From positions 10,969,593 through 11,033,592 of the forward strand of contig CAXIPT010000001.1 of assembly GCA_964030475.1 (NCBI GenBank): DNA of 64,000 nucleotides, in the 5' to 3' direction. Made by a program: the position numbers and the translations under genes. The notes under the pieces were generated by a model. It searched no databases and was not told where the DNA came from. It was given only the letters and a program-made list of their open reading frames with translations. Positions 10,645-20,945 of this stretch are shown here, piece after piece; the stretch's first letter is position 1, and each line of letters starts with the position of its first letter. Origin of the DNA: Tethya wilhelma. Its lineage: Eukaryota; Porifera; Demospongiae; Tethyida; Tethyidae.

Positions 10645-13427
10645 ACAACTACCGTAATCCTCTGCATGTGCTACACACGCGCCGAGGCTTAATAAATATG
10701 ACTACATGAAAAATAGAAGTATATTGACATGAACAGAGAGCTAGTTGTGAAGTACTTACATGCACATCTCCAGATTGTCCAGTTTGATTATGTAAACTTT
10801 CCTTTGTTCTCTGCATGCAGAATTGGCCATAATGAGCTTAATCTGAACCATGTATACTTCATAAATTTAAATATGAATAAAATTGAGGAAAACTGCATGG
10901 CAATGCACAAAAAATGGAAGTCAATAGAATATGGCAAAGCTTTTCCCTTGAAAACTTTCTGCTTATAGATACAGTATGTACACAGTTATCCCAATTTGTA
11001 TGGATATTCTGGTTCATGCTCAAAAAGAGGACATGTATCATTTGAATTTTAAAAGTCAGATTGCTAGATTAAACCAAGAATAAACCAATAAAATGGCTAC
11101 AATATCATTAATTATGGGACTATATATACTTACTTCTTCAAGAACGTGAGCAGTATTCTCTCGCTCTTGATCCAATTCTATTTTGAGTTGATCTATCTCT
11201 AAAGTCTGAATTTAAAATACACAATATATTTTCCTAGATTGCACAGATAGGTCCAAATTTATGTTGAAAGCCAACCTTTTTAGAAAGTTCTTCTTGAAGT
11301 TGTTGCACAGTTTGCTGTAGGCCAGATAATTGGTCTCTGAGTTCAATCACCTTAGTATCCTACATCAGTGACATGACAGTAATACTTAACCAGAGCCATA
11401 CGAACAGTATACATGAAGGAATGAGTCAAAGTAAAATGTTTAGTGATAATAATTTAATGTATCATTATTACCGTATAGCGGGAAATTTTCGTGGGAGAAA
11501 ATTTTTGCGTTTTCGTCTTGAATAGAAATTCGCGGGGAAAATTTTCGTGGATTGCGTCTCAACATTACGTGACGACCACATACCTTATAAATTTCGTGGG
11601 GGAAAATTTTCGCGGAAAGCTGCCAAACCGCGAAATTCGCAAAAATTTTCCCCCACGAAAATTTCCCGCTATACGGTATCATTAAGTCTAGGATAGACTA
11701 CACCCAAGAGTAGATTGTGCGCCTATGTATACCTCCGCGGTTGTGGTTAGCCCGAGGCACAGCCGAGGGCTAATCCAACCAAGGAGGTTACGTAAGGCGC
11801 ATAATCTACGAGTGGGTGTAGTCTATCTAACTTATTCTACATTAGTGCGCATGCACAGTAGTAGAATTGTCAAGGAAACCGCTTGTTTATATAGGCTCGT
11901 GTTGTCGTTGGTTGCCATTTTTCTTCTTTTTCAACAAAGAAACGCTCCTGGATGTTGCTGTTCACTGATTGTAAAAGAGACCGTAGTTAGGCCTAGCGCC
12001 TAACTGTTTCTGGTCACATTTTTGCTGGAAGACGGTATCCACGTCCACAGTTGACTGGTCATCAACCGTTCAACGTTCATCATTCTCTATGGCCAGAACT
12101 TGACGTATTCTCAGAAACAGTGAGACTTGCTGTATCATTTTCCTACGCTGTTTGTTTACTGGACAAAAAAGCTTTTTCAGCTAAAGTCGTCGTGTGTGCC
12201 TGCTCAACCAGCTGTATAGCTATCAGCCTTTTGTCACGAGGTTGAGACGGTCGACCTTTACCAAACAGTGGACTACGATTTCAGAAACTGTGAGATTGGC
12301 TACGAACATCACTCTTTTGCTGCAGAAATTTTAGCCTTCTCTAGGGAAAAAGTGAAAAACGCTGCAGAGAAATTTTGACCCCTGCGTATTTTACTTCCTG
12401 TAGAATAAGTCTGTAGAATAATGCCTCTATGTATTCTACACTTTTTGACCAATCAAATTAATTACAGATGATGTAATGTAGCATAAATCATGCATACTCC
12501 ATTTCCCTCGTAAATATAAAATTCATACTCACATGTATACATAGACCACTGTACGTAACAATTGTAATGTATTGGTATAAGATCCGTAGGTCATATCATA
12601 AGAGGACACAATCATGTTTAATAAATGGCATTTCACAAAGATAATAACAATTCACTCTAGTGAACTTGGTGGTCAGTTGTCACACTATATCAGATCATAC
12701 AAGCTGCTCTAACCAGTCTCATACAACACTTTGCTTTACACATGAAATTCAAGACTTATATATGATTTTCTGACTAAAGCATAACCACAATATTGTCACC
12801 AATCTCCAGACTCTCTTTCTAGAACTTGGGCACATGGTTAACTAGCATTTGTTATCCATTATTCCCACAAACAAAAGCTAGTATTCAGATTGTCAATATT
12901 CCTATCACCTTATGATATTCATTGTGCCTACAAAAGCAGGTTGGTCACATGAATTCATCATGTGATCTTTATGTGACCAAATGAGATCTACAATGAATTC
13001 AAAGGATTATGGACAATATAATAAATGACTGTTCAAGTTGTCAGCAGTGGTATAATAATTTTTTATAGTTATCTGTTAATTGCTGTATACTTCACATTTG
13101 GGGATTATAATTATAACGTATAGCAGGAAATTTTCGTTAATGCAAAATTTTGTATAAACGCGCGAGAAGAAATTTTCGTAGTTTTAAGTTTCATATATGC
13201 GGCGCGCACTCATATAAAGTAAATGCGGAAGCTAAATTTTTGCAATTTTAATTTTCATATATTCAAACTGCATACGAAATATACAAAAATTCCACCATAC
13301 GAAATTTTCCCGCTATACGGTATTATAAAGCTCCCTTTTCAAACTAATAATCTACAACACTGTGTGAAGATAATTTTATTACCTGGTCATGAGCTTCAGC
13401 TGGAAACAATAGATCAATACTACTCAT
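6452..13427 (-). CDS. Coiled-coil plus six-repeat kelch protein, 479 aa
   Basis: Exons in transcription order: 13427-13383, 11359-11276, 11205-11134, 9929-9779 and 7539-6452. Start MSSIDLLFPAEAHDQ. Exons 2 and 3 encode DTKVIELRDQLSGLQQTVQQ and TLEIDQLKIELDQERENTAH, a short coiled coil at residues 16-67. Exon 4 is a basic and then Ser/Pro-rich linker. Exon 5 (residues 118-479) carries six Gly-Gly doublets near residues 202, 250, 300, 348, 412 and 465, spaced 47 to 64 apart, each followed by a Trp or aromatic about 20-30 residues on: a six-bladed kelch propeller. There is no BTB or BACK domain, so it is not a standard cullin-3 adaptor. The role is probably a dimeric scaffold binding protein partners, which is inference. 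The first exon codes only 15 residues; its ATG is chosen because the phase-0 donor joins exon 2 in frame. Confidence 0.82.
7829..7893. repeat. 65-bp imperfect palindrome in intron 4 of the kelch gene
   Basis: Left arm AGCCTTGTTTCCAGGCTCCC and right arm GGGAGCCTGGGAACGAGGCT are inverted copies, with an inner TTACACGTAA hinge. The end motif GGAGCCTGGGNACGAGGCT echoes GAGCCTGGGCACG at 27985 and GGGAGCCTGGGAACAGAGCT at 41755, so this is a small dispersed fold-back element. Confidence 0.6.
8103..8180. repeat. 26-bp unit repeated three times
   Basis: TGCCATCATTAGTCGGTAAA (plus GGGTTA), then TGCCATCATTGATTGGTAAA (plus GGGTTA), then TACCATTATTGTTTGGTACA (plus GGGGTA). A short minisatellite that decays rightward, in intron 4 of the kelch gene. 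Confidence 0.7.
9963..10695. mobile_element. About 0.73-kb element with AAGCCTCGGC ends, copy 1
   Basis: Left end GTGCGTAAGCCTCGGCGCAC and right end CACGCGCCGAGGCTTAATAA form the terminal inverted repeats. Near the right end are a (GACA)n tract (10611-10642) and a conserved block CAAATCTCAGGAACTACACT that recurs in the other copies. No long open frame. Inserted in intron 3 of the kelch gene (9930-11133). Related copies lie at 38413, 41091, 45459, 48499 and 60978. Confidence 0.75.
11469..11678. mobile_element. MITE, TACCGTATAGCGGG family, subtype A, copy 2 (inverted)
   Basis: 210 bp with near-perfect 20-bp terminal inverted repeats (TACCGTATAGCGGGAAATTT and its complement). Almost identical to 1445-1654 but in the opposite orientation, implying recent spread. 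Lies in intron 1 of the kelch gene. Confidence 0.87.
11692..11831. mobile_element. 140-bp inverted-repeat block at the start of a larger unit
   Basis: GATAGACTACACCCAAGAGT and ACGAGTGGGTGTAGTCTATC are terminal inverted repeats about 45 bp long (with GTAGATTRTGCGCC inside), around a core with AGCCCGAGGCACAGCCGAGG, itself partly palindromic. The following 600 bases to about 12450 have several short open frames and higher GC than their surroundings and end in another short inverted pair around TGTAGAATAATGCCTC. I recognise no transposase in them. Confidence 0.55.
13114..13322. mobile_element. MITE, TACCGTATAGCGGG family, subtype B, copy 2
   Basis: About 209 bp starting ACGTATAGCAGGAAATTTTC and ending TTTTCCCGCTATACGGTA. 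The internal core GCGGCGCGCACTCATATAAA matches the subtype B copy at 5745. The left end has decayed. It lies in intron 1 of the kelch gene, just downstream of its 45-bp first exon. Confidence 0.75.
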
Positions 13428-14277
13428 TGCTGAGCGCAGGAGGCAGTGTATAATCGTGCAGGGTCAAAAATTATGGAAGTAGCGAACCAATTATGAGTCA
13501 TAACATGTACACCGGATGAAAACAGTGCCAATTTAACAAAAATTGTTCTGGTATGCATTTGGTATGATGTCACTGAACACGTGAAGGCAAACACCCACAC
13601 TAGTAGCCAGTTACTGGTTGCCATACTTGAATCCTCTACTAGCTAACACCAGAAGAGGTGAGAGATAAACTAGCCTGCTTTCTACCACTGTGACTCTTGC
13701 AAAATGATTATGCTTACCTACACAATAAGCAATCAGATTCAATGGTTCTAGATATAGCTTACTCAAGTTAGCACTAGTTGCTAACTGCCTTTCAAGTCAA
13801 TTGAAGTGTGATTCAAGAGGAATGCCTATATCTGTGCGAGGCAATTTCCCTGTACTACTAGTTATAATTAATGCATCAGTAACTAATAATTTGAGTACAA
13901 TTCAACATCTATCTATAGGCAACAATAATTTTGTCAAACAATCCTAAAAAAATTAACTGCTTTTATGATGTGACAGCAGAGCAGGTGATCATGAATGAAG
14001 CTAGGACTGAATGGCAGCATGACCATCTGTTTGCCATAGATGATCTACAACTCTAAGTTATTAAATTGTGGTACATATTAGAATCCTGAACNNNNNNNNN
14101 NNNNNNNNNNNNNNNCACACAAAGTTATAAATAGTTTTTCAAAAGAAAGCTTAAAGCAATCTTTACAAATAATCATCAATAATTATTATTATACTCCACA
14201 ACATAAAAAATAGTAAAAAGCGAGACTCATGCAGTAGCTATAATTAAAGGGCTTTATATAAAAAACAATGCATAGAC
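13428..14277. other. Intergenic region upstream of the kelch gene, with assembly gap
   Basis: This 850-base stretch is the kelch gene's 5' flank and the 3' flank of NCLX copy A. A run of 24 N (14092-14115) marks a gap of unknown true size. A reverse-strand reading frame of 66 codons (13624-13424) begins with a hydrophobic, signal-peptide-like segment and its TGA overlaps the kelch ATG as ATGA; it is either an upstream ORF or chance. No conserved gene is seen. Confidence 0.6.
14092..14115. other. Assembly gap of 24 N
   Basis: Run of N between AATCCTGAAC and CACACAAAGT. It falls outside all exons modelled here, between the kelch start and the NCLX copy A stop. Confidence 0.99.
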
Positions 14278-17200
14278 TTATAAAGAAATTTTCATGATAT
14301 TTACTTCTATCAAAACTGAATATACCATAAAAACAGCATAGATATATATCAAGATGATGCCGTACTCACTGGAAGGAGAAAAATGATCAATGATCAATGT
14401 GTACAACAAGATGTACATCTAACATCTACACAGACATAAAGACCAAATTACCCTAACCCTTTGAACTGGGGGACTTAACACACTCTCACATACTTTGGTG
14501 GCTTGAACCAGTTGTAAATAGGAAACACAATTGCAGTTCCAAATAGTGATATTGCCAAGAACATCCATGAGAGCTTAACATGGATAAACTCAAGATCATG
14601 GACATCAAATGTGTATGTTTTGCCTTTGTTTGAGATCATTCTCCCCTGTATAAATAAAATTAATTGACACACAATATTATACACTGGAAATTTTTGAGGT
14701 GTAACATTAATGATTTTCCGAATCCATAGATACTATAGACTATGTGCACTTAGTCTATAGTATCTATGCGAATCCAACTATCAAAACTTTACCCAGTGAA
14801 ATTTCAACTGTGAGCTATTGGCATCCAGGAGATAATTTAGTTCTCAAAATTTACGTAAATTAAGTCACACAGAAAATAAACTAAACAACTATCTTACCAA
14901 AAAAGCAAAGCTTAGACCCATAACATGGGTAATGAGTGGAGCACCAAAACATGATGCAAATGCCATTTCTGGTTTTCCTTTTTTTGCCACCACAGAATCA
15001 GCAACCCAATCAGCAACTGAGTTACCAATCGCCAAAACAGTCAAACCAAGAATAGCTAAAAAAAATTACAATAATTATGATACCGTTAACATTTTTCTTT
15101 TAAGTACACACATGCATCGATTCCAGTTAGTGGTAGTTTACCTGTGCTTACTGATGCTAACAATCCCAGAGCTTGGAGCACACTAACAACTTCATTAGCA
15201 ATAATGTACAACCACACAATTGACATAGCAAATGCTAAAATCATTAGTATTGCTTGCAAAATAGCATTTGGTGGTTGTCGGTTTCTCAGTAGAATTAACA
15301 AGATGACACAAAATGGAATTGCTGAGGAACAGAAACATATACTAATATATTTCATTCATGCACCATCAAATTAGTAATCAAGATTGATGTAAGAGCACAA
15401 TATAATTATAATTATTCACACAGATGGAATCTCCTAGGTTGTGATTGACTTGTACTACTTATATTAGCTTACCACACAAAATGACCAAAACAAAGAGTGG
15501 AAAAGGTGAATTTCCAACTGTTACAGTGTAGCCATCCCAGCCATCTGCGACAATTACTAACAAAAGCAGTGCCATTGGAATTGGTGAAAACACAGCAAAG
15601 GCCATGTGAAAGACCGACCATCTGCCATCCTGTTAATAGAAATCATTGTACAGAAAAACTTAACATGTCAGAGCATAGTTATAAATGAAAAGTGTTGCAA
15701 TCTTATGAAATACAATGAACTAGAAAAAGAATAGCAAAACTGATGCCAATTGATTCTGTACATTGTAACAAAAATGCTATAGCACTCAATACAATCATAC
15801 TGCATGGTTATCATTTATCATAATAGGAGCATTAAACAAGAGTGGCAGAAGGTCTGATGGTAATATGATTGGTGACATTGTGTCCGCAAACAAGAACTTC
15901 CTTCCCAGTGATCTATCATTGATAATTCGTAGATTGACAGCATGAGCAGTCATAAGTTGTGGGAATATATGCAGACAGCATATATTTAAGGAACTGTGTC
16001 ACATCATTTCAGTGTAAACGTTGAGCTAATTTATACAAGCTTCCCATGTGTGAGACACGCCCACTGGTTGGCAAAAGCATGCTCTCTATGCGTTTGCCTT
16101 AGAATAAATGAGTACCACAAATTCCAGTCTTTGAAGACTAAAATGAAAGACAAAATTTTGCTGAGAATGCTTATCCAATTAATAATCAGGAGCAATAATA
16201 TGTGTGAGACACGCACACTGGTTAGCAAAATGGCCTCGTAGAAAATATTGGTCAATTTTGTGAGGATTGCCTGTCAAGGAGTGATCATTTTCGGGGGATA
16301 ATTCAACAAAATACAGTTTTTCTAAGGTGAGTTCAATCGAAAGTTACTAAAAAAGAAATGGTTAGATTTTTTGTAATTTCACCGGCTAGGAAATATGCAT
16401 ATTTAATTTGCATACTCACGTACTATTTACACATGTGGTCAGCTGTGTGTGTGTGTGTTCAGAGAAAAACTTAATGCTAGCAGTAAATGTCGAAGTAGCG
16501 ATACATACACAAAATAGAACAATTAAACTAAAAGTAAACTTCGCTATTACTTGGCTAGTTAGTAAGAAATCGCTGTTTTTCAGTCTTTTCAAACAGCCAT
16601 TTGTACGCCATACCTACAAATTGATGTGCACATGATCGTCAACATGCATGATTGCCCACGTGCCTGCACATGCCTTGATTTTTGCTAACAGAAAGTTTCA
16701 AGGCTATTTCAAAGTGACCATATAGTTGGCTACTAAGCATTTTTTATTAATTCTTATATGCTCAACCTGTGGATATATAACTGCTGCACAATAACTATAG
16801 TGACTTACGTGACAACAGGGAGGTATCGTCAACCATCGTAGAAGACTAAACGGCCATTCAACAATAAAGTGAATCCTCTTAAAAAATCCATGAGGCTGCA
16901 TTATACAACACAATTACAATAAGTAAAAGATAGCCTAATAATATCCATACACATGTACATACCCATGTTAAGCCTACTAAAACCAGCTTGTTTTTTTCTG
17001 AAGCATTGTCTTCACTTTCATTTATTATTCTTTCAATTTCTGAACAGTATGAAAAAGAGATGTTATGTGTGCATTTATAAATTTGCATAACTAATGACTA
17101 TCGTTTATTGTAAATCACAATTCAAAGAATTGAGTTTAATTTAAGGGTGGTTTCACAAACAAACATGAACATTAATGTCTTTGATAAAACACAAACTACC

Positions 17201-20200
17201 AGTACATATGAAGCTTAATTACTTCGATGGGTCTTCCTTATCTTTGTTACTATTTAAGCTGTTAAACATACATATTATTATATAGACTGTTACTTGAGGG
17301 CCTATATATATATATATATATTATACACATGACCACAAGTTTCATGGCACACAGAAATCATAGCTAAATTAAGGGCTATATTATCAATCAATACTAGAGG
17401 TTCCAGAGCAGGGGGGGGACGGACAAGATCACGTGTGCTTATAACTGCTGAGTTAGCAGAAATTTCGCCATTGACTTTGAATGGAACTACTCAAGGCCAG
17501 TTTTTGACGGTGCATGGCAAGTCGCTGCTGTTCAGGGCACTTGGCGTTATAGACTAATCTCTGAACAACAAGAATAGGTGGGTTTCCCCACCCTTCCCCA
17601 CACTGGCACAGTCTATGTCATTCTAACAACAGAACAAGAAGTAACACTCTGAACAATGAGTTCAAGTGAACTTAGCACAAAGAGACGGCGAGGAGATTCT
17701 TCTTCGACCCCCTCTGGGACGTGTACTCTTGTCAACTTGTCTTTGGAGGTGATGCGAAAAGAATTTAACCATGCTCACGTAACGTTTAGGTCTTGTCCTA
17801 TCCCCCCTGGTTCCAGAGAGCTAAGTCAGCAAAACTAAGGTCATAATACACTTTGATGTTACATGATGCCTTGTAAAAGCAGTAGTAAGACATAGTACTT
17901 AAACTAGTACAGTTAACCAAAAATATTTACATTCTGTTTGCAAATCACTTTCCAGGTGTGCACAAGCACCTGACATGATTTGGACTTTGACTATCAAACC
18001 GTCAAATTAAAATCCCCATCAATATTTCCGGCTATACAGTATTATACACATAACTATAAGCAATTAAGCAATCCAGAGATCATACGCAGACATTTGTAAA
18101 ACTATGTCATCAATGTGACAAATTTGTAAACAAAAACTAAGACAGAACTTAAGATACCAACAATCATGTAGGTGATGCAGAAGTTCACACACAAGTATAC
18201 CAAAAAAACCCTACTAAAATCTATTTGCATTCACCTCAGTAGAGAATGGCTCAAGTAAGCATGAGTAGACTAAATTTAACTATATTATTATTTATACACA
18301 CTAAGTCTCACTTGTGAACTTGCAAAGCAATAATAGTACAATAACAATGGGTCAATACTATATAAGTGAACAAGTTGTTTCCCTTAGTATAGTACAGTGA
18401 CCTTCTCACACAAAAAGTATAACTACCATTTTAGAATCAATCCTCGTGTAAGTGAATCCCTCGGTTTACTAATACTATGCAGAGCATGATTGCAATCCTT
18501 CCATTCATTAGTGAGAAAATCATATTGACATGCATACATACAGTGCATGACCAGCTTATGAAAAAGTTTGAGCAGGATGCTCAATGATACATTTATGGTA
18601 CAAATCCATTCCTATTTCTTTGATAGATTACAGCTTTTCTACTGTCAGTGAGACATATACCAATAGTAAGTGTAGTTATTACAACAATGTGCATACCATC
18701 ACGCAATGTAGGCCCATCATCACCAGGATGCTTTTTCTCTATTTCCCTCTTAACAGATTCAGAGAGGGCTGACTGTGGACGTACAACAATTACATCATCT
18801 TTTTTAATGAATGAGACCTCATCAGTCACAAAGCTTTTCTGTCTTTTCTTTCTTAGATATTTCTGTATTAAATAATGATTGCACATGCACCATTAACAAG
18901 TTGAAGTCAACACTAATATTCTGTAGAAAGGCTTATTTTATTCAATTGCAGTTGCTCATTAGTAAGGGTATATACAAACATAAAGGTTATGTAATAAACA
19001 CACAACTGACCCGAACAAAACTGATGACAACCACTGCAAACACGTAGGCTAGATATACCACAGGAAACATAATAGCCTCTACAAGGTACACCTAAAAAAA
19101 ATAGTAAATTTTTAGTGCATGTAACTACAATGACAATAAACAATATAGCATAAAGTGAACCTCCTCTAGACTTACCGTTCCATCATACGCAACTGCAACA
19201 ATCACAACTAATACAACTATGTATGCTATGATGTCTCGCATAAAGTCAATAGGATCTGAAAAATGAAATTTGTATGACATATCTTGAGTGTAGGCTCGTG
19301 ATGAGTACAATAGCAATGTCTCCTATCCTTACCAATATTATAATTCCTATTTTTGGTAATCAGAAGAACAGTTCCAATAACAACTGTTGTGATGAAGAGT
19401 CCAGCTCCCATCAGTGCCCTGTAAGTAATAACTAGGCATAATTCAGGGCTAAAATCAAAATTTAAATTGGACATTTGTATTACAAATATACACTGGTAAT
19501 GCTGTAAGTTGATTAAAAAATGGTTGAATTATTACATCAACTCAGTATTTACTCTAGAGGGTGTTTAGGAGTCCATGGACCACTAATTTTTTTTCTGGAC
19601 TCCCAAAAAATATAGCTGACAAACCAACTGGATTGAAATTTTTTACATTGTACCATTGAAAAGTAATTAATATTATGAAGACGACGCTGTAACACAAAAA
19701 GCATAAAACTGTGGACACCCTACTAAAATTTCTAGAGCAAACACTGCATCAGCTCCTTGTTAATATGAAAACTAGAGCTTAATACATGTACTAACCCAAG
19801 AAGAAGTGCAACATCATCATCTTGAAGAGCAGAAAACGCTACAAAAATATCTGGAGCACCTAGAATAATAATAATACTACAGGTGAACAATGCAAGGATA
19901 CAAATTAATGTTACTATAAATGTTTTGATTACCATTTCCTAATGCTAGAAGTGTCATTCCTGCTATACTTGGTGGAAGGTGAAGCTTTTCAGAAAGCATG
20001 TGCAAAACAGGAACAAAAAAATTATCCACCTATTTGAAAAAATATACTCAATAATAATAATAAGTAATCTAACAAATTGCTTCAATTTTATACAGTGGTA
20101 GAGAGTAGGGAAAGTAGGTAAATCAGCCAGATTCCAAGAAAGATATAACCAACTGGCTGCAGATAAACATGAAATAGCATTTATTTCAATTAGACTGTAT

Positions 20201-20491
20201 ATGAATACCTAATTTTCCTACCTTGGCATTCCTGAGTTTACACATAACTAAGTCCAAGTAGTTGAACAGTTCATATTTACTATCACATTCTGCCTGTACA
20301 TACTCACAACTGCTGTTATAGTCTTCAGGAGGTTGATGTATGTCACTGCAGTTTTCTCTTATTTCAATTGTGGTATCATGAACGCTGTGCTCATACCCAA
20401 ACATTCGATGTGAGAATTTCTCATCTGAGCTTGCAACTAACTTTGTACAGCATGATCCCAACAAAACAATCCACAAACAGCTGATATACAT
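14278..20491 (-). CDS. SLC8B1: Mitochondrial Na+/Ca2+ exchanger NCLX-like, copy A (602 aa, 15 exons)
   Basis: Exons, transcription order: 20491-20222, 20156-20094, 20029-19933, 19859-19796, 19418-19333, 19255-19176, 19091-19011, 18862-18697, 17039-16963, 16895-16809, 15629-15473, 15321-15142, 15055-14898, 14645-14494, 14368-14278. All phases agree and the sum is 603 codons. The N-terminus has a signal-like stretch (MYISCLWIVLLGSCCTKLVA), then a Cys-rich region (NSSCEYVQAECDSKYELFNY) as in human NCLX. The alpha-1 repeat IAGMTLLALGNGAPDIFVAF is near residues 132-151; alpha-2 LGLTVLAIGNSVADWVADSV is near 472-491. Between them lies a loop with acidic, basic and Ser-rich stretches (exons 8 and 9). 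Family role: exchange of matrix Ca2+ for Na+ or Li+ across the inner mitochondrial membrane. Membrane order fits about 12 helices. The start is the first ATG giving a signal-type N-terminus; a 5' untranslated exon near 20620 is possible. Confidence 0.9.
14725..14768. repeat. Perfect 18-bp-arm hairpin with flanking direct repeat
   Basis: CATAGATACTATAGACTA (14725-14742) and its exact complement (14751-14768) enclose an 8-base loop TGTGCACT. The palindrome is bracketed by the direct repeat CGAATCC (14719-14725 and 14769-14775), which resembles a target-site duplication. Located in intron 13 of NCLX copy A. Confidence 0.75.
16029..16235. repeat. GAGACACGCCCACTGGTTGG element, diverged copy
   Basis: TGTGAGACACGCCCACTGGT at about 16048 and TGTGAGACACGCACACTGGT at about 16201 are direct copies of the end sequence of the element at 1752-1978, spaced about 150 bp. 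In intron 10 of NCLX copy A. Confidence 0.5.
17302..17322. repeat. (TA)n microsatellite
   Basis: About ten TA dinucleotides in intron 8 of NCLX copy A, which runs from 18696 to 17040 in transcription order. Confidence 0.8.
17400..17840 (+). other. Intronic antisense block with an exon-like open frame
   Basis: Within the long intron 8 of NCLX copy A, on the opposite strand, 17656 opens a frame MSSSELSTKRRRGDSSSTPS that stays open to 17838 and offers a donor (TTGGAG then GTGATG) after 31 codons. Basic, Ser-rich composition and higher GC than its surroundings suggest a former first exon or a mobile-element piece. No continuing exon or homology was recognised, so it is not called as a gene. A run of nine G lies near 17411. 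Confidence 0.25.
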
Positions 20492-20945
20492 TACTTTAGA
20501 GTAGAATACACACACCAACAAGACATCTACTGTACATAAAAGAAAAAGATTAGTGATTGATGTTTGCAGCATAAACACATAATACAAATACAACGCCAGA
20601 GAGTTCAATAACAACTAACCTGTGTATGATAAAGGACCAAGATTTTATCTGTGTACGTCTCGATCAACCAGAGGCAGAGGCGTGGCATTGACTTGTCACA
20701 TGATGTACGTAGCACAAACGCGCGTACTCTGGCGCGTACTTTTGACCCCAAACTCCACCCACCATGCACAATGCATCGCAGATTATCGCGGATTACTCAT
20801 GCAATAATAGTGATATTACTATTATTTTCACTTCGTCAAGAACATGACAAGATACAGGACTATTTACAAGACAGAATAATATTATAATAATAAATAAACT
20901 AAATTAAATTGCATTTTTGTTGATTGTTTGAACTTTGTATGTACT
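20492..20945. promoter_or_regulatory. 454-bp spacer between the tandem NCLX genes
   Basis: Holds the 3' flank of copy B (stop at 20948-20946) and all proximal promoter and 5' leader sequence of copy A (ATG 20491). A GC-richer island near 20690-20790 with ACGCGCGTACTCTGGCGCGT is the likeliest promoter core. On the minus strand a GTTAGTT donor near 20615 and a pyrimidine-rich acceptor near 20530 could define a 5' untranslated intron. Both are inferences. Confidence 0.45.

Noticed and set aside
11491..11685. Frame [17 protein letters not shown] repeated near-identically at 1420-1632 and 39477-39701
   Set aside because: It recurs because it lies inside the subtype A MITE; inverted-repeat DNA with few stops, not a gene.
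15800..15960. Open frame in NCLX copy A intron 10 that could be a 96-base phase 0-0 exon (FLFADTMSPIILPSDLL)
   Set aside because: The exons on either side already join in phase as in copy B, the acceptor has no pyrimidine tract, and nothing in NCLX families fits between the two exons.
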